A stretch of 27,316 bases of DNA from a bacterium Ga0077546 (GTDB taxonomy: Bacteria; Cyanobacteriota; Vampirovibrionia; Obscuribacterales; Obscuribacteraceae): NCBI GenBank assembly GCA_001464165.1, contig LNEX01000112.1:1-27316 (forward strand). The letters are read 5' to 3'. The notes under the pieces are model-generated. The model saw only the letters and a program-made list of their open reading frames with translations. It did no database searches and had not been told where the DNA came from. This document shows positions 16,264 to 23,694 of this stretch, in pieces. Position 1 is the stretch's first letter, and every line of letters starts with the position of its first letter. Both the position numbers and the translations under genes were made by a program.

Positions 16264-16290
16264 CTAAAGCCTTAACGAGCATGGCTTTAG
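16264..16290 (+). repeat. hairpin upstream of alr
   Basis: An 8-bp perfect stem (16264-16271 with 16283-16290) and an 11-base loop, about 90 bases before the alr start. It could lie in the alr 5' leader. Confidence 0.45.
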
Positions 16291-16380
16291 TGGAACTAAT
16301 TACGGCTACCGACAGCAATGCTAGCATAAAGTAAAGCTCTAAGAAGCGCTTCAAACACTGAGTATGTCGATAATTTACTA

Positions 16381-17580
16381 ATGCTCCCCACACGCCAAGC
16401 CAACCTTACATCGATTCGTCGCGACGCCTGGGTCGAAGTAGACCTAAACGCCATCGAACAGAACCTCAGGTTCGTACGCAATCGTCTCAAGCCTCCTATA
16501 AAAGGTATTGGACCCAACAATCCTGACCAGGCCCCGCGCCTGATGGCGGTAGTAAAGAGCGACGGTTATGGTCACGGAGCATCCAGCGTCGCCGAAGTGC
16601 TGGAAGCCTCTAGCGAGGGGGTTGACTGGCTTGGAGTAGCCTCAATCGATGAAGGCACCCAGCTCAGAGCAAGTGGCATCAAACTTCCCATTCTGATATT
16701 GAGCCCAACGCCCTCATGGGCAATCAGCACTGCCCTTGAAAACAAACTCGACATTACCCTTAGCAGCGAAAAACAAATTCGTGACGTGGCCGCCTGCGGC
16801 AGGGCCAGAGTGCATCTCAAAATAGACACTGGCATGCATCGCCTAGGAGTACCATTCGAAAAGCTAGAAGAAACCCTTAAGCTAATCAAAAGCCTAGACA
16901 ATTTAGAGCTCGTTAGCGTCTATAGCCACTTAGCCAAAGCGGCCAACGAAGAGGCTGTCTCGTCACAGAACAATCTTTTCAATCAAGCCATAGCTCTAAC
17001 AAAACATTACTTCAGCAATGTTTTTTTTCACTTAGCCTCTAGCGAAGCAACAATTTTTCCCCATGTGCACTACGACTTAGTCAGGGTCGGGCTATATCTC
17101 TACGGCTTGCAACCAGATACGGTATCGCCAGACTTGCCACTTCGACCAGCTTTATCGGTGCGTGCCCGAATCAATCATATTAACAAGATCGCAGCTGGTC
17201 AGTCGGTGGGTTATAGCTGGACCTGGACAGCGGAAAACGAAACGCTCCTGGCCTCTATACCGATTGGTTACGCTGACGGAGTCGATCGCGGACTCTCGAA
17301 CCGCATGCAAGGACTTTTAATGGGTAAAACAGTTACTCAAGTTGGCCGTATCAGCATGGACCAAATGCTCTTTGACATCAGTAACGTACCAGAAGCGCAG
17401 GAGGGAGACGTAATCACGCTGATTGGCAGTGATAGTGACATAGAAAGGAATGCTGACAACGGTCAAACAAAACTAACCTTAAGTCAATGGGCCGAAACTC
17501 TTGGTACGATTACATACGAGCTTGCCTGTCGCTTACGAACACGGCTGCCGCGAGTCTATACAAGAACCAAACAAAAATGA
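16381..17580 (+). CDS. alr: alanine racemase
   Basis: PLP-dependent enzyme converting L- to D-alanine for peptidoglycan. 399 aa, slightly above the usual 360-390. PLP-binding lysine K59 sits in AVVKSDGYGHG. The barrel motif KIDTGMHRLG is at 147-156. The second catalytic base is Y278 (SVGYSWTWTA), followed by IPIGYADGVDRGLSN, then the substrate-site motif GRISMDQ. Both catalytic residues are intact. The N-terminus has about 14 residues before the conserved RRDAWVEVDLNAI, and the ATG at 16381 lacks a clear SD. The stop codon overlaps the start of nadD (ATGA), indicating an operon. A small insertion after residue 35 (KPPIKGIGPNNPDQAP) is not usual in the family. Confidence 0.97.
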   Translation: MLPTRQANLTSIRRDAWVEVDLNAIEQNLRFVRNRLKPPIKGIGPNNPDQAPRLMAVVKSDGYGHGASSVAEVLEASSEGVDWLGVASIDEGTQLRASGIKLPILILSPTPSWAISTALENKLDITLSSEKQIRDVAACGRARVHLKIDTGMHRLGVPFEKLEETLKLIKSLDNLELVSVYSHLAKAANEEAVSSQNNLFNQAIALTKHYFSNVFFHLASSEATIFPHVHYDLVRVGLYLYGLQPDTVSPDLPLRPALSVRARINHINKIAAGQSVGYSWTWTAENETLLASIPIGYADGVDRGLSNRMQGLLMGKTVTQVGRISMDQMLFDISNVPEAQEGDVITLIGSDSDIERNADNGQTKLTLSQWAETLGTITYELACRLRTRLPRVYTRTKQK

Positions 17581-18203
17581 GAGAAATCGGCCTATTCTGC
17601 GGCACATTCAACCCCATCCACTTGGGCCATCTGCTCATAGCTGAGTGTGCACGTGACCAATTCGCTCTCGACAAAGTTCTTTTTGTCACCTCGCCACACC
17701 CCCCGCATAGACAAGTTGGGCTCTTAGCAGGAGAAGATCGACACAAATTAGTTGAAGCTGCCGTGGCCAGCAACCCCTATTTTGAAGCTTCGCGACTAGA
17801 GCTAGAAAGAACGGGACCATCTTATACAGTAGACACAGTCAAACAAGTCATCGCTGGTGGTGCCACTAAAGTCAATTTAATTATCGGCGGTGATAACGTT
17901 CCCTTTCTTAAAGACTGGCACAACTCTAAAGAGCTGCTATCTATATGCCGCCTATTAGTTGTGCCTCGATTGCGATACCTTTCTGATGACCACAATGAAA
18001 GCGTCATTCAAACAATTGCCCAAAGCGATCCTGAACAAGTCGAGGGCGCTGACATAAAAATCGTTGACTTTCCGGGAATTGCAATTTCAGCCTCTAACAT
18101 TCGCAAGCGCATCGGCCTCGACAAAACGGTACTATATATGGTGCCTCCCGAAGTAAATAGTTTGATTAAGGACTATAATTTTTACAAAACCAGAGAAGAC
18201 TAA
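17577..18203 (+). CDS. nadD: nicotinate-nucleotide adenylyltransferase
   Basis: Makes nicotinate adenine dinucleotide from nicotinate mononucleotide and ATP in NAD synthesis. 208 aa, normal for NadD. The nucleotidyltransferase motif GTFNPIHLGH is at 9-18; its two histidines bind the ATP phosphates. Other hallmarks are SPHPPHR (substrate loop), IIGGDN...LKDW and the C-terminal ISASNIRKRI, equivalent to the ISSTxIR motif. The frame is open upstream to 17487 inside alr, but the ATG at 17577 gives exactly the conserved N-terminus and overlaps the alr stop as ATGA. That points to translational coupling and makes this start convincing. It is followed 6 bases later by the HD-domain gene, a common nadD-yqeK arrangement. 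Confidence 0.96.
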   Translation: MREIGLFCGTFNPIHLGHLLIAECARDQFALDKVLFVTSPHPPHRQVGLLAGEDRHKLVEAAVASNPYFEASRLELERTGPSYTVDTVKQVIAGGATKVNLIIGGDNVPFLKDWHNSKELLSICRLLVVPRLRYLSDDHNESVIQTIAQSDPEQVEGADIKIVDFPGIAISASNIRKRIGLDKTVLYMVPPEVNSLIKDYNFYKTRED

Positions 18204-18209
18204 AAGCAA

Positions 18210-18878
18210 GTGCCCAAAATAAAGGAAAAAACGAAAAAACCGGTAGGTATACCAGCAAGCATGACCCTAGAATGGGCTCGAAACTGGACACAACCTCGTA
18301 TTTCAAAAAAGCGATTCGAGCATGTCTGCGGTGTGGCTCGAGTTGGTGACTTAATTGCCAAAAAAGCTGGAGTCAATCGCTTACTAGTCGGGCTAGCCTG
18401 CTATCTACATGATTGCTGCAAAGAAGTAAAAGACAAAGAGTTAATTGAACGTGCCCTAGCTGGGGGCTTGAAACTCTCAGCAATAGACAGAATAAATGGA
18501 CATCTTTTGCACGGCCCTGTTGCGGCTCTAACGATTAAGCAAGAATTGAAAATTAGCAATAAAGAAGTGTTAGCAGCAATCAGTGAGCACACACTGGGAA
18601 ATGTGCCGATGTCCGAAGTATCAAAAGTAGTCTTTCTTGCAGACTGTTTAGAGGAAAGCCGCCCCAAAGACTTTACTGACCCAATTTGGCAAGGCCTATA
18701 CAGTGATGTCCTGCTGGACCCCAGCAAAAAAGTTAATCTCGACAAAGCTATGTTAATTGCCTGCGATCTAAGTCTCAGCAACCTTCTTGCCGTGGGTAAG
18801 CCGATTCACCCTAAAACAGTGGATGTCAGAAACCATTTCCTGGGTATAGTTAGAACGGTTGAAAAATCAATAAATTAG
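18210..18878 (+). CDS. yqeK: HD-domain phosphohydrolase, YqeK-like (Ap4A hydrolase family)
   Basis: Probable symmetrical diadenosine-tetraphosphate hydrolase of the YqeK/HD family, 222 aa. Metal-binding residues visible: H38 (RFEHVCGV), H67-D68 (YLHDCCKE, the HD pair), H101 (HGPVAA), H127 (ISEHTLG) and D145 (FLADCLE). All positions expected for an HD phosphohydrolase are present. The GTG start lies 6 bases after nadD. An alternative ATG at 18261 would remove 17 lysine-rich residues and give a more typical length, so the start is uncertain. The position directly after nadD is the classical one for yqeK. The usual third partner rsfS does not follow; a secreted protein gene does. Confidence 0.9.
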   Translation: MPKIKEKTKKPVGIPASMTLEWARNWTQPRISKKRFEHVCGVARVGDLIAKKAGVNRLLVGLACYLHDCCKEVKDKELIERALAGGLKLSAIDRINGHLLHGPVAALTIKQELKISNKEVLAAISEHTLGNVPMSEVSKVVFLADCLEESRPKDFTDPIWQGLYSDVLLDPSKKVNLDKAMLIACDLSLSNLLAVGKPIHPKTVDVRNHFLGIVRTVEKSIN

Positions 18879-18899
18879 AGGACGTAGGACCAGTTGCAT

Positions 18900-19832
18900 A
18901 TGAACAATAGATTTATCAGACGCATGAGCAGCATGCCGACAATTGCCGTGGCAGCCGTAGCCTTGACAGCACTTTCTACCACCCTCAGCCTACCGGTCTG
19001 GGCTCAAAGTGACTCTAGCAGCTCATCAACCAGTTCTTCAGCAAGCACTTCTGGTGGCTCCTCTAGCAGTTCCACAGATGCTGCAGTCGACTCCACCACA
19101 GCGGCTTCAGGAAGCGGCGGGGTACTCTGGACCGCTCCTCAATATCAAGTGAAATCGGTCGGTCGCAAACCAACTGCCAGTACTATGCCTCCAGACATTG
19201 CACCAGGCCAAGGCTCCGCAGCCAATGCGGCAGCTTCAACCGGTGACGCGGGCACAGCCACCGTTAGTAGCATCGATGAAACAGCCGCACCAGTGCGCCG
19301 CAAAAAGAAGAGAAGAGGTGACGCATCAGTTTATGACGAATCGGCCGCCAAAGCCTTTTCCCAAGCAGTCAGTAGCGAACCGCAATATGTCTGGCTTAGT
19401 CCAGACCGACCATCAGCTGCCAGCCAATCGAAATTTCAACAAAATCGAACCTTGGCTTCCAGCGAACAGCTGAATCGCCTTGACAGCTACATCAAAGACT
19501 TAAGCCAATCAATCCAAACTAATGTGTCTGTGCCCGGCTCAGCACAATTAGTTGAAACAGCAAATCGCAAATATTCATACTTGGTCAGCTTTGTCGTCAA
19601 AAATAGCGGCCAAATCTCCAACATAACAAGTGAAAAGCAAGTTGGTACGTTGACTTCGGTGCCGCTGGCAGACGACGAAGAGAATAGTCAAGTAGAAAAA
19701 GCAATTACCCGCGCCTTGGGCAAAGTGTCGCCAGTAAAGGTTCCACCAGCAGGATTTGCCCCGTGGTACATGCTACTCAAATATGACCTTAACTCAGGCA
19801 ACGTCTTCGTGGCCTGCCTAAACGCTAAGTAG
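18900..19832 (+). CDS. secreted protein with C-terminal TonB-C-like domain
   Basis: Exported protein of about 310 aa. A signal peptide spans about 1-36 (basic start, hydrophobic AVAAVALTALSTTLSLPVWA). A serine/threonine/glycine-rich low-complexity region follows (about 37-75). A linker with a basic patch RRKKKRR comes next (about 133). The C-terminal domain (about 198-310) contains YIKDLSQSIQ, a conserved-looking YLVSFVVKNSGQISNITSEK stretch and PPAGFAPWYMLLKYDLN. Its strand-helix-strand pattern resembles TonB C-terminal domains that start with 'V.F.V..dG.i....v'. No transmembrane anchor remains after cleavage, so it is unlikely to be a classical TonB. ATG 18900 is preferred over TTG 18894. 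The gene follows yqeK by 21 bases and its 3' end overlaps a convergent gene by 8 bases. Confidence 0.8.
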   Translation: MNNRFIRRMSSMPTIAVAAVALTALSTTLSLPVWAQSDSSSSSTSSSASTSGGSSSSSTDAAVDSTTAASGSGGVLWTAPQYQVKSVGRKPTASTMPPDIAPGQGSAANAAASTGDAGTATVSSIDETAAPVRRKKKRRGDASVYDESAAKAFSQAVSSEPQYVWLSPDRPSAASQSKFQQNRTLASSEQLNRLDSYIKDLSQSIQTNVSVPGSAQLVETANRKYSYLVSFVVKNSGQISNITSEKQVGTLTSVPLADDEENSQVEKAITRALGKVSPVKVPPAGFAPWYMLLKYDLNSGNVFVACLNAK

Positions 19833-20169
19833 ATTGAGAATTAGGCTTAGATTCAGAATTAGGCTTAGATTCAGATTCAGGCTCAGATTGAGAAAGAGAG
19901 CTGACGTCAGTTTGGGCAGCTGACACAACTGCCATGGGGCTAACTTTGAGCTCTTGTTCCAGAGCTTTAATCTTGTCAATTTGAGCGAGCGAAACCATTG
20001 CCAAACCGAAAAGTGCCATTAGGATTCCCCAGGGCACATCAAGATTCAAGGGCAGTAAAACCTGCCCCAAACGCAGGCTCTCGGCCGGCGGGTTGGCATA
20101 GCCATAAACGGCTAACATTACTCCTAGCACAAGAAACAGCCAACCAATCGGTAGTCTTACATCAAGCAT
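19825..20169 (-). CDS. small two-helix membrane protein downstream of the symporter
   Basis: Unrecognised 114-aa protein. Two hydrophobic helices (about 6-24 and 44-64) are separated by a short loop containing PPAESLRLGQVLLPLNLDVPWG. A cytoplasmic-looking tail with a short coiled coil follows (IDKIKALEQEL, about 65-76) and ends in a serine/glutamate/proline-rich repeat. The tail's six-residue SESKPN-type unit comes from an exact tandem 18-base repeat at 19836-19871. It starts 15 bases after the symporter stop and is probably co-transcribed; it could be an accessory subunit, but that is inference. Its stop overlaps the convergent upstream gene by 8 bases. Confidence 0.72.
   Translation of the reverse strand: MLDVRLPIGWLFLVLGVMLAVYGYANPPAESLRLGQVLLPLNLDVPWGILMALFGLAMVSLAQIDKIKALEQELKVSPMAVVSAAQTDVSSLSQSEPESESKPNSESKPNSQST
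19836..19871. repeat. tandem 18-base repeat (2 copies) inside a coding region
   Basis: Two exact adjacent copies (19836-19853 and 19854-19871). The length is divisible by three, so copy-number change would keep the frame of the small membrane protein tail. Confidence 0.85.
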
Positions 20170-20184
20170 TGCGCACCATAACCG

Positions 20185-21816
20185 TTAGAAGAAAAGATAG
20201 TTGAGATAAGCAGTAAGCGCCAAAAGAATGACACCAAAGAAGCCTGGACTGGCAAAAACTGAAGTTTTGACAGCTATGCCAGAATCTTTAGCATCAACAC
20301 CCCAGACCAACCCGCGCAGCTCCTCAACAGCCTTCGGCTTAGTCAAGTAGGAGATCGTAATGGTGACAATCAAACAGACTGTCCAGGCCACGACAGAGCG
20401 GTGAAAATTGCCAGCCATTTCACTTTGATAATTGACTTTATGCTGCAGAGTGAGCACATAGTGCACCACTGCAGCTAGAGTACCGCTGAGCAGGCCGTAG
20501 AATGCTCCCCAAGGTGATGTGCGACGGAAGAACATACCAAGCAAGAAAGTGGCAAAGAGTGGGGCATTGAAGAACGTGAATATAAGCTGCATATAGTCCA
20601 TGATTGATTTAAAATTCATGCACAAGTAGCAGGTTCCAACACTAATGACAATACCAATGGCGGTGGCAAGCTTACCCATCCATAGGTAATGTGCATCAGA
20701 CTTATTCTTAGCAATGTAGCTCTGGTAAATATCGTAAGTCCAAACCGTATTGAACGCGGTTACGTTGCCCGCCATTCCCGACATAAAGCTAGCCAGGAGA
20801 GCCGTTATACCGAGACCGAACAGTCCGTTGGGATACATCACCGCCAGCAGATACGGGATAGCCATGTTGAAAGACAGATCGTCATTATTGGTGCCTAGTT
20901 TCGGAATCAAAATAATGGCGAACAAACCAGGAAGTACGGTCAGAACAGGAAAGAGTATTTTAGGAAAAGCAGCAATGATTGGCGTCATGCGCGCGCCTCT
21001 AAGATCTTCAGCAGCCAGAGCACGCTGAATAACTAGAAAATCGGTGCACCAGTAACCAAAGGACAAGACAAAGCCAAGCCCTCCGATCAGGCCAATCATG
21101 TCGACTCCCATCGGATTAGTGCCACTGGCAACTTGCTTCCAACGATGGGCAAAGCCTGGATTATCAAAACGATCGCAAATATTTTGCCAGCTACCAAAGC
21201 GCAGAAGTCCGAGAATAGACACTGGCAAGAGACCAAAGACAATTAAGAAGAATTGCAGTACTTCATTGTAAATAGACGAAGTCAAGCCACCAGTAATGGT
21301 GTAGGCCAAGACAACAAGAGCAGCCACCGCAATAGAAGCATTCATATCCCAGCCAAGCAGCAGCTTAAATACAATTGCCATGGCGTAGAGATTTATGCCA
21401 GACATCAGCACTGTCATCACAGCAAACGAAATAGCGTTAAGCGCGCGGGTCGGCTCATTGAAGCGCTTTCGGAGATATTCGGGTACGCTGCGAATCTTCG
21501 ATTTGAAATAAAAGGGCATCATGAACACTGCCAAAAAGACCATGGCCGGAATTGCGCCCAGCCAGTAGAAATGGCAAGTCATCACCCCATACTGAGCGGC
21601 GTTAGCGGCCATACCCATCACTTCAATGGCGCCCAGATTGGCAGAAAGAAAAGCCAAGCCAGTTACCCAGCTTGGAATTCGATGACCTGCGAGAAGAAAG
21701 TCATCACTGCTCTTCATATTTTTCTTGAGCTTGAAACCAACGCCCAATACGAATATGAAGTAAATCAAGATAACGGCGTAGTCAATCGGCTGCGCTGTAA
21801 CCAAACCTGTTTTCAA
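20185..21816 (-). CDS. sodium:solute symporter (SSS family)
   Basis: Integral membrane Na+-coupled transporter of 543 aa, normal for the family, with about 13-14 predicted helices. The N-terminal region SSDDFLLAGHRIPSWVTGLA and the following LSANLGAIEVMGMAANAAQYG correspond to the broken TM1 region that forms the Na+ and substrate site. A second hallmark, GLTSSIYNEVLQFFLIVFG, is typical of the SGLT-like branch. The substrate (sugar, amino acid or other) cannot be assigned. The start is TTG at 21816, three bases after the end of a 63-bp repeat copied from ssb, and no proper SD is visible, so the original upstream region may have been replaced. It overlaps the 3' end of the ssb frame by 35 bases. 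A small membrane protein gene follows. Confidence 0.93.
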   Translation of the reverse strand: MKTGLVTAQPIDYAVILIYFIFVLGVGFKLKKNMKSSDDFLLAGHRIPSWVTGLAFLSANLGAIEVMGMAANAAQYGVMTCHFYWLGAIPAMVFLAVFMMPFYFKSKIRSVPEYLRKRFNEPTRALNAISFAVMTVLMSGINLYAMAIVFKLLLGWDMNASIAVAALVVLAYTITGGLTSSIYNEVLQFFLIVFGLLPVSILGLLRFGSWQNICDRFDNPGFAHRWKQVASGTNPMGVDMIGLIGGLGFVLSFGYWCTDFLVIQRALAAEDLRGARMTPIIAAFPKILFPVLTVLPGLFAIILIPKLGTNNDDLSFNMAIPYLLAVMYPNGLFGLGITALLASFMSGMAGNVTAFNTVWTYDIYQSYIAKNKSDAHYLWMGKLATAIGIVISVGTCYLCMNFKSIMDYMQLIFTFFNAPLFATFLLGMFFRRTSPWGAFYGLLSGTLAAVVHYVLTLQHKVNYQSEMAGNFHRSVVAWTVCLIVTITISYLTKPKAVEELRGLVWGVDAKDSGIAVKTSVFASPGFFGVILLALTAYLNYLFF

Positions 21817-22195
21817 GTTTGTTAAAATCTAAGCGCCCCTCGATGCCAATCAGACTGCCCTTGCGGACATATTCACCAGCATTATCACGCTTGCTGCCAA
21901 GAAGTCTTAAGCCATTTGCGTGAACTACAGGCTTGACGTTCTTATTGCCGCCGTCGTCCGTCCACTTGTTAAAATCTAAGCGCCCCTCGATGCCAATCAG
22001 ACTGCCCTTGCGGACATATTCACCAGCAATTTCAGCCTGACGACCCCAGATTTCGATATCGAACCAGTCGGTCTCTTTCTCTTTGGTAGGGCGATTAACG
22101 GCCAAACTAAATGTGGTTTTAACCCGTCCCGATTCAAAATAGCGCATTTCTGGGTCGCGCCCAGCTCTGCCTACTAGAACCACCGAATTGACCAT
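21782..22195 (-). CDS. ssb: single-stranded DNA-binding protein with duplicated C-terminal segment
   Basis: OB-fold SSB, 137 aa. The core is clear: MVNSVVLVGRAGRDPEMRYF, SGRVKTTFSLAVNR, TDWFDIEIWGRQAEIAGEYVRKGSLIGIEG, and the final OB strand VVHANGLRLLGS (about 89-101). Past residue 105 the sequence is a second exact copy of residues 58-77 (now 107-126) plus an unrelated LENRFGYSAAD. It therefore lacks the usual acidic D-D-x-x-P-F tip that recruits partner proteins. The cause is a 63-bp direct DNA repeat. ATG at 22195 is chosen because AAGGAG sits 7 bases upstream; an adjacent upstream ATG would be too close to it. It may be a housekeeping SSB damaged or remodelled at its end, or a paralog. 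Confidence 0.9.
   Translation of the reverse strand: MVNSVVLVGRAGRDPEMRYFESGRVKTTFSLAVNRPTKEKETDWFDIEIWGRQAEIAGEYVRKGSLIGIEGRLDFNKWTDDGGNKNVKPVVHANGLRLLGSKRDNAGEYVRKGSLIGIEGRLDFNKLENRFGYSAAD
21819..21881. repeat. 63-bp direct repeat, copy 1 (ssb 3' end / symporter start)
   Basis: Identical over 63 bases to 21966-22028, offset 147 bases. This copy lies in the ssb tail and ends three bases from the symporter TTG start. Confidence 0.97.
21966..22028. repeat. 63-bp direct repeat, copy 2 (inside ssb OB-fold)
   Basis: This is the copy that fits the normal SSB fold (residues about 57-77), so it is the likely source of the duplication. Confidence 0.97.
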
Positions 22196-22411
22196 AACCA
22201 TTCTCCTTGAAAACGCAACCTCGAAAGCACAGTGAGGTTTAAAATCGATTTTCTTGCACTGTAACAAGATTAGCGAAAAAATAGCAGTAAAGATCGCGTG
22301 ATTAGACGAAATTCTCTCGTTCTTTTGTGCAAGAATCAGATGTTAAGAGCTTGGCAGCTCGTACCTAGGCAAAATTAAGCAGTCAATACCATAGTAAAAA
22401 GATAAACGAGA

Positions 22412-23080
22412 GTGAAAACTTCAAAGTCGAAACCCGCCGAAAATCAAAGCGATATCGCTCTGGATGAACCAGTACTTCTAGACAGCCAACAACAGCCAGC
22501 CTGGCACGTCGTAGTGCTTTCGTTTTTCACCCTTGGCGCTTACAACATGTATTGGTTATATCGCAATCTAAACAGCCTTTGCCAGGGAGCAAATCAGCTT
22601 CAACAAGGCATTAATGGCCAAGACCCAGAGCTTGAAGACGCACACATCAAGCTAGGACGCGATGGCACACTTGAGACCTACCTAAAATTCGGTCAAGCTC
22701 GGCCAATCTTCACCACAGCACTGTTTGCCATACCAGTAATAAACCTCCTAGTGCTGCTGGGTTTTGCTCATATGTCCGCTCAACTGATACCAGACCGCAA
22801 CAGTTTTCTGCGCAAAAATAGTCAATTCACAGGCTTTGTCATTGCCCTTCTCTTTGGTGCATTAACCTTACTGATTAGATTACCCGAACCATTCGAATTG
22901 CTTTATTTAACCAGTGCACTACCTTTAGCGGTCGTACAAATCTGGCTCAATCGTCACTGGAAAGTTGTGGAAGACAACAAGCGAATCGCTCGCCAAGCCT
23001 TCAGCCCACTGGAATTAGTGGCCATTATCACCGGCGCTAGCGTGATCGGATTAATAGCTATACATCCGGATATTAAGTAA
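22412..23080 (+). CDS. DUF4234-like membrane protein
   Basis: Protein of 222 aa with a hydrophilic N-terminus (1-28), then WHVVVLSFFTLGAYNMYWLYRNL (about 31-53), the characteristic opening of DUF4234-like membrane proteins (a T-L-G-x-Y-x-x-Y-W helix). Further hydrophobic segments are at about 100-122, 136-152, 160-180 and 198-216. A polar loop of about 45 aa separates helices one and two. The function of this family is not known. The GTG start at 22412 has only a GAGA upstream. It is a single gene, divergent from ssb and convergent with the response regulator (15 bases between stops). Confidence 0.78.
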   Translation: MKTSKSKPAENQSDIALDEPVLLDSQQQPAWHVVVLSFFTLGAYNMYWLYRNLNSLCQGANQLQQGINGQDPELEDAHIKLGRDGTLETYLKFGQARPIFTTALFAIPVINLLVLLGFAHMSAQLIPDRNSFLRKNSQFTGFVIALLFGALTLLIRLPEPFELLYLTSALPLAVVQIWLNRHWKVVEDNKRIARQAFSPLELVAIITGASVIGLIAIHPDIK

Positions 23081-23095
23081 TTGCAGGACGGATAT

Positions 23096-23686
23096 TCAGA
23101 AGCCGTGTTTCTTCGCCCAGCGCAGAAGTTTGTCTGATGACTCTAGCTCAAGCTTCTCCACCAGATGATCAACTAGATCAGTCAACTCTTGTTCAGAGAT
23201 ACCCATGCGTTCAGCTGCTTTAAGAAGCTTACCGCGCATGGTCATATAGCGCAGCACAGAGCGTTCTTGAGCGGTCAATCGAGTTAAATGTCTCGGTAAG
23301 CTTGGAGAAATTACTGCCTTGGACCCCTTTGATACCATTAGTAGTGCCATCTTAATTAGAGCAGGAGCGTCATCTTTGAGCACATAACCCGAGGCACCGG
23401 CCTCTAGCAAGTCTTGTACTTCCGCAGCCTTCCCTTGACTGGCGTAGATCACAACTTTGGTGCGCTTCAATTGACTGAAACGTTTCAATAAATCTACAGT
23501 TGAATAGAGACCGGGCAAATGCAAATCAAGCAAAACAATATCAGGAAGAATCTGCGAGGCTACTTTCCAGGCGTCATGGGAAGTATCAGCCTCAGCCACA
23601 ACCTTGAGCAAATCTCCCTGGGAAAGTTGTTTAACAATCTCTCCACGGATTTCTGCGTGATCGTCTACCACCATTAGTCTAATCAA
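23096..23686 (-). CDS. NarL/FixJ-type response regulator with atypical HTH
   Basis: 196 aa. The receiver domain (1-120) has the acidic residues D8-D9, phospho-acceptor D54 (LLDLHLPG), and K104 (YVLKDDAP); it should be phosphorylatable. The C-terminal domain (133-196) aligns with LuxR-type HTH: LTAQERSVLRYMTMRGKLLKAAERMGIS. Its recognition-helix region reads EQELTDLVDHL instead of the usual TVKxHxxxI, with acidic residues, so DNA binding is doubtful or has unusual specificity. The start is TTG at 23686, which is needed to include the first beta-strand (IRLMVVDD); there is no clear SD. It begins 8 bases after the diguanylate cyclase stop, so the two are very likely translated from one mRNA. No kinase is adjacent. 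Confidence 0.88.
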   Translation of the reverse strand: MIRLMVVDDHAEIRGEIVKQLSQGDLLKVVAEADTSHDAWKVASQILPDIVLLDLHLPGLYSTVDLLKRFSQLKRTKVVIYASQGKAAEVQDLLEAGASGYVLKDDAPALIKMALLMVSKGSKAVISPSLPRHLTRLTAQERSVLRYMTMRGKLLKAAERMGISEQELTDLVDHLVEKLELESSDKLLRWAKKHGF

Positions 23687-23694
23687 TGTCGACG

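Larger units (their letters stand above)
16061..16380. other. 320-base divergent promoter region between HU and alr
   Basis: It contains an imperfect palindrome with T/A runs (16115-16144), a consensus TTGACA at 16222-16227 (plus strand) with no good -10 at standard spacing, and a hairpin CTAAAGCC/GGCTTTAG (16264-16271 with 16283-16290). There is no open frame with coding character. It is probably the regulatory region for both genes. Confidence 0.5.

Noticed and set aside
21253..21825. 190-codon plus-strand frame opposite the symporter
   Set aside because: It is a shadow of a well-supported membrane transporter; the product is rich in H, N and Q with no domain.
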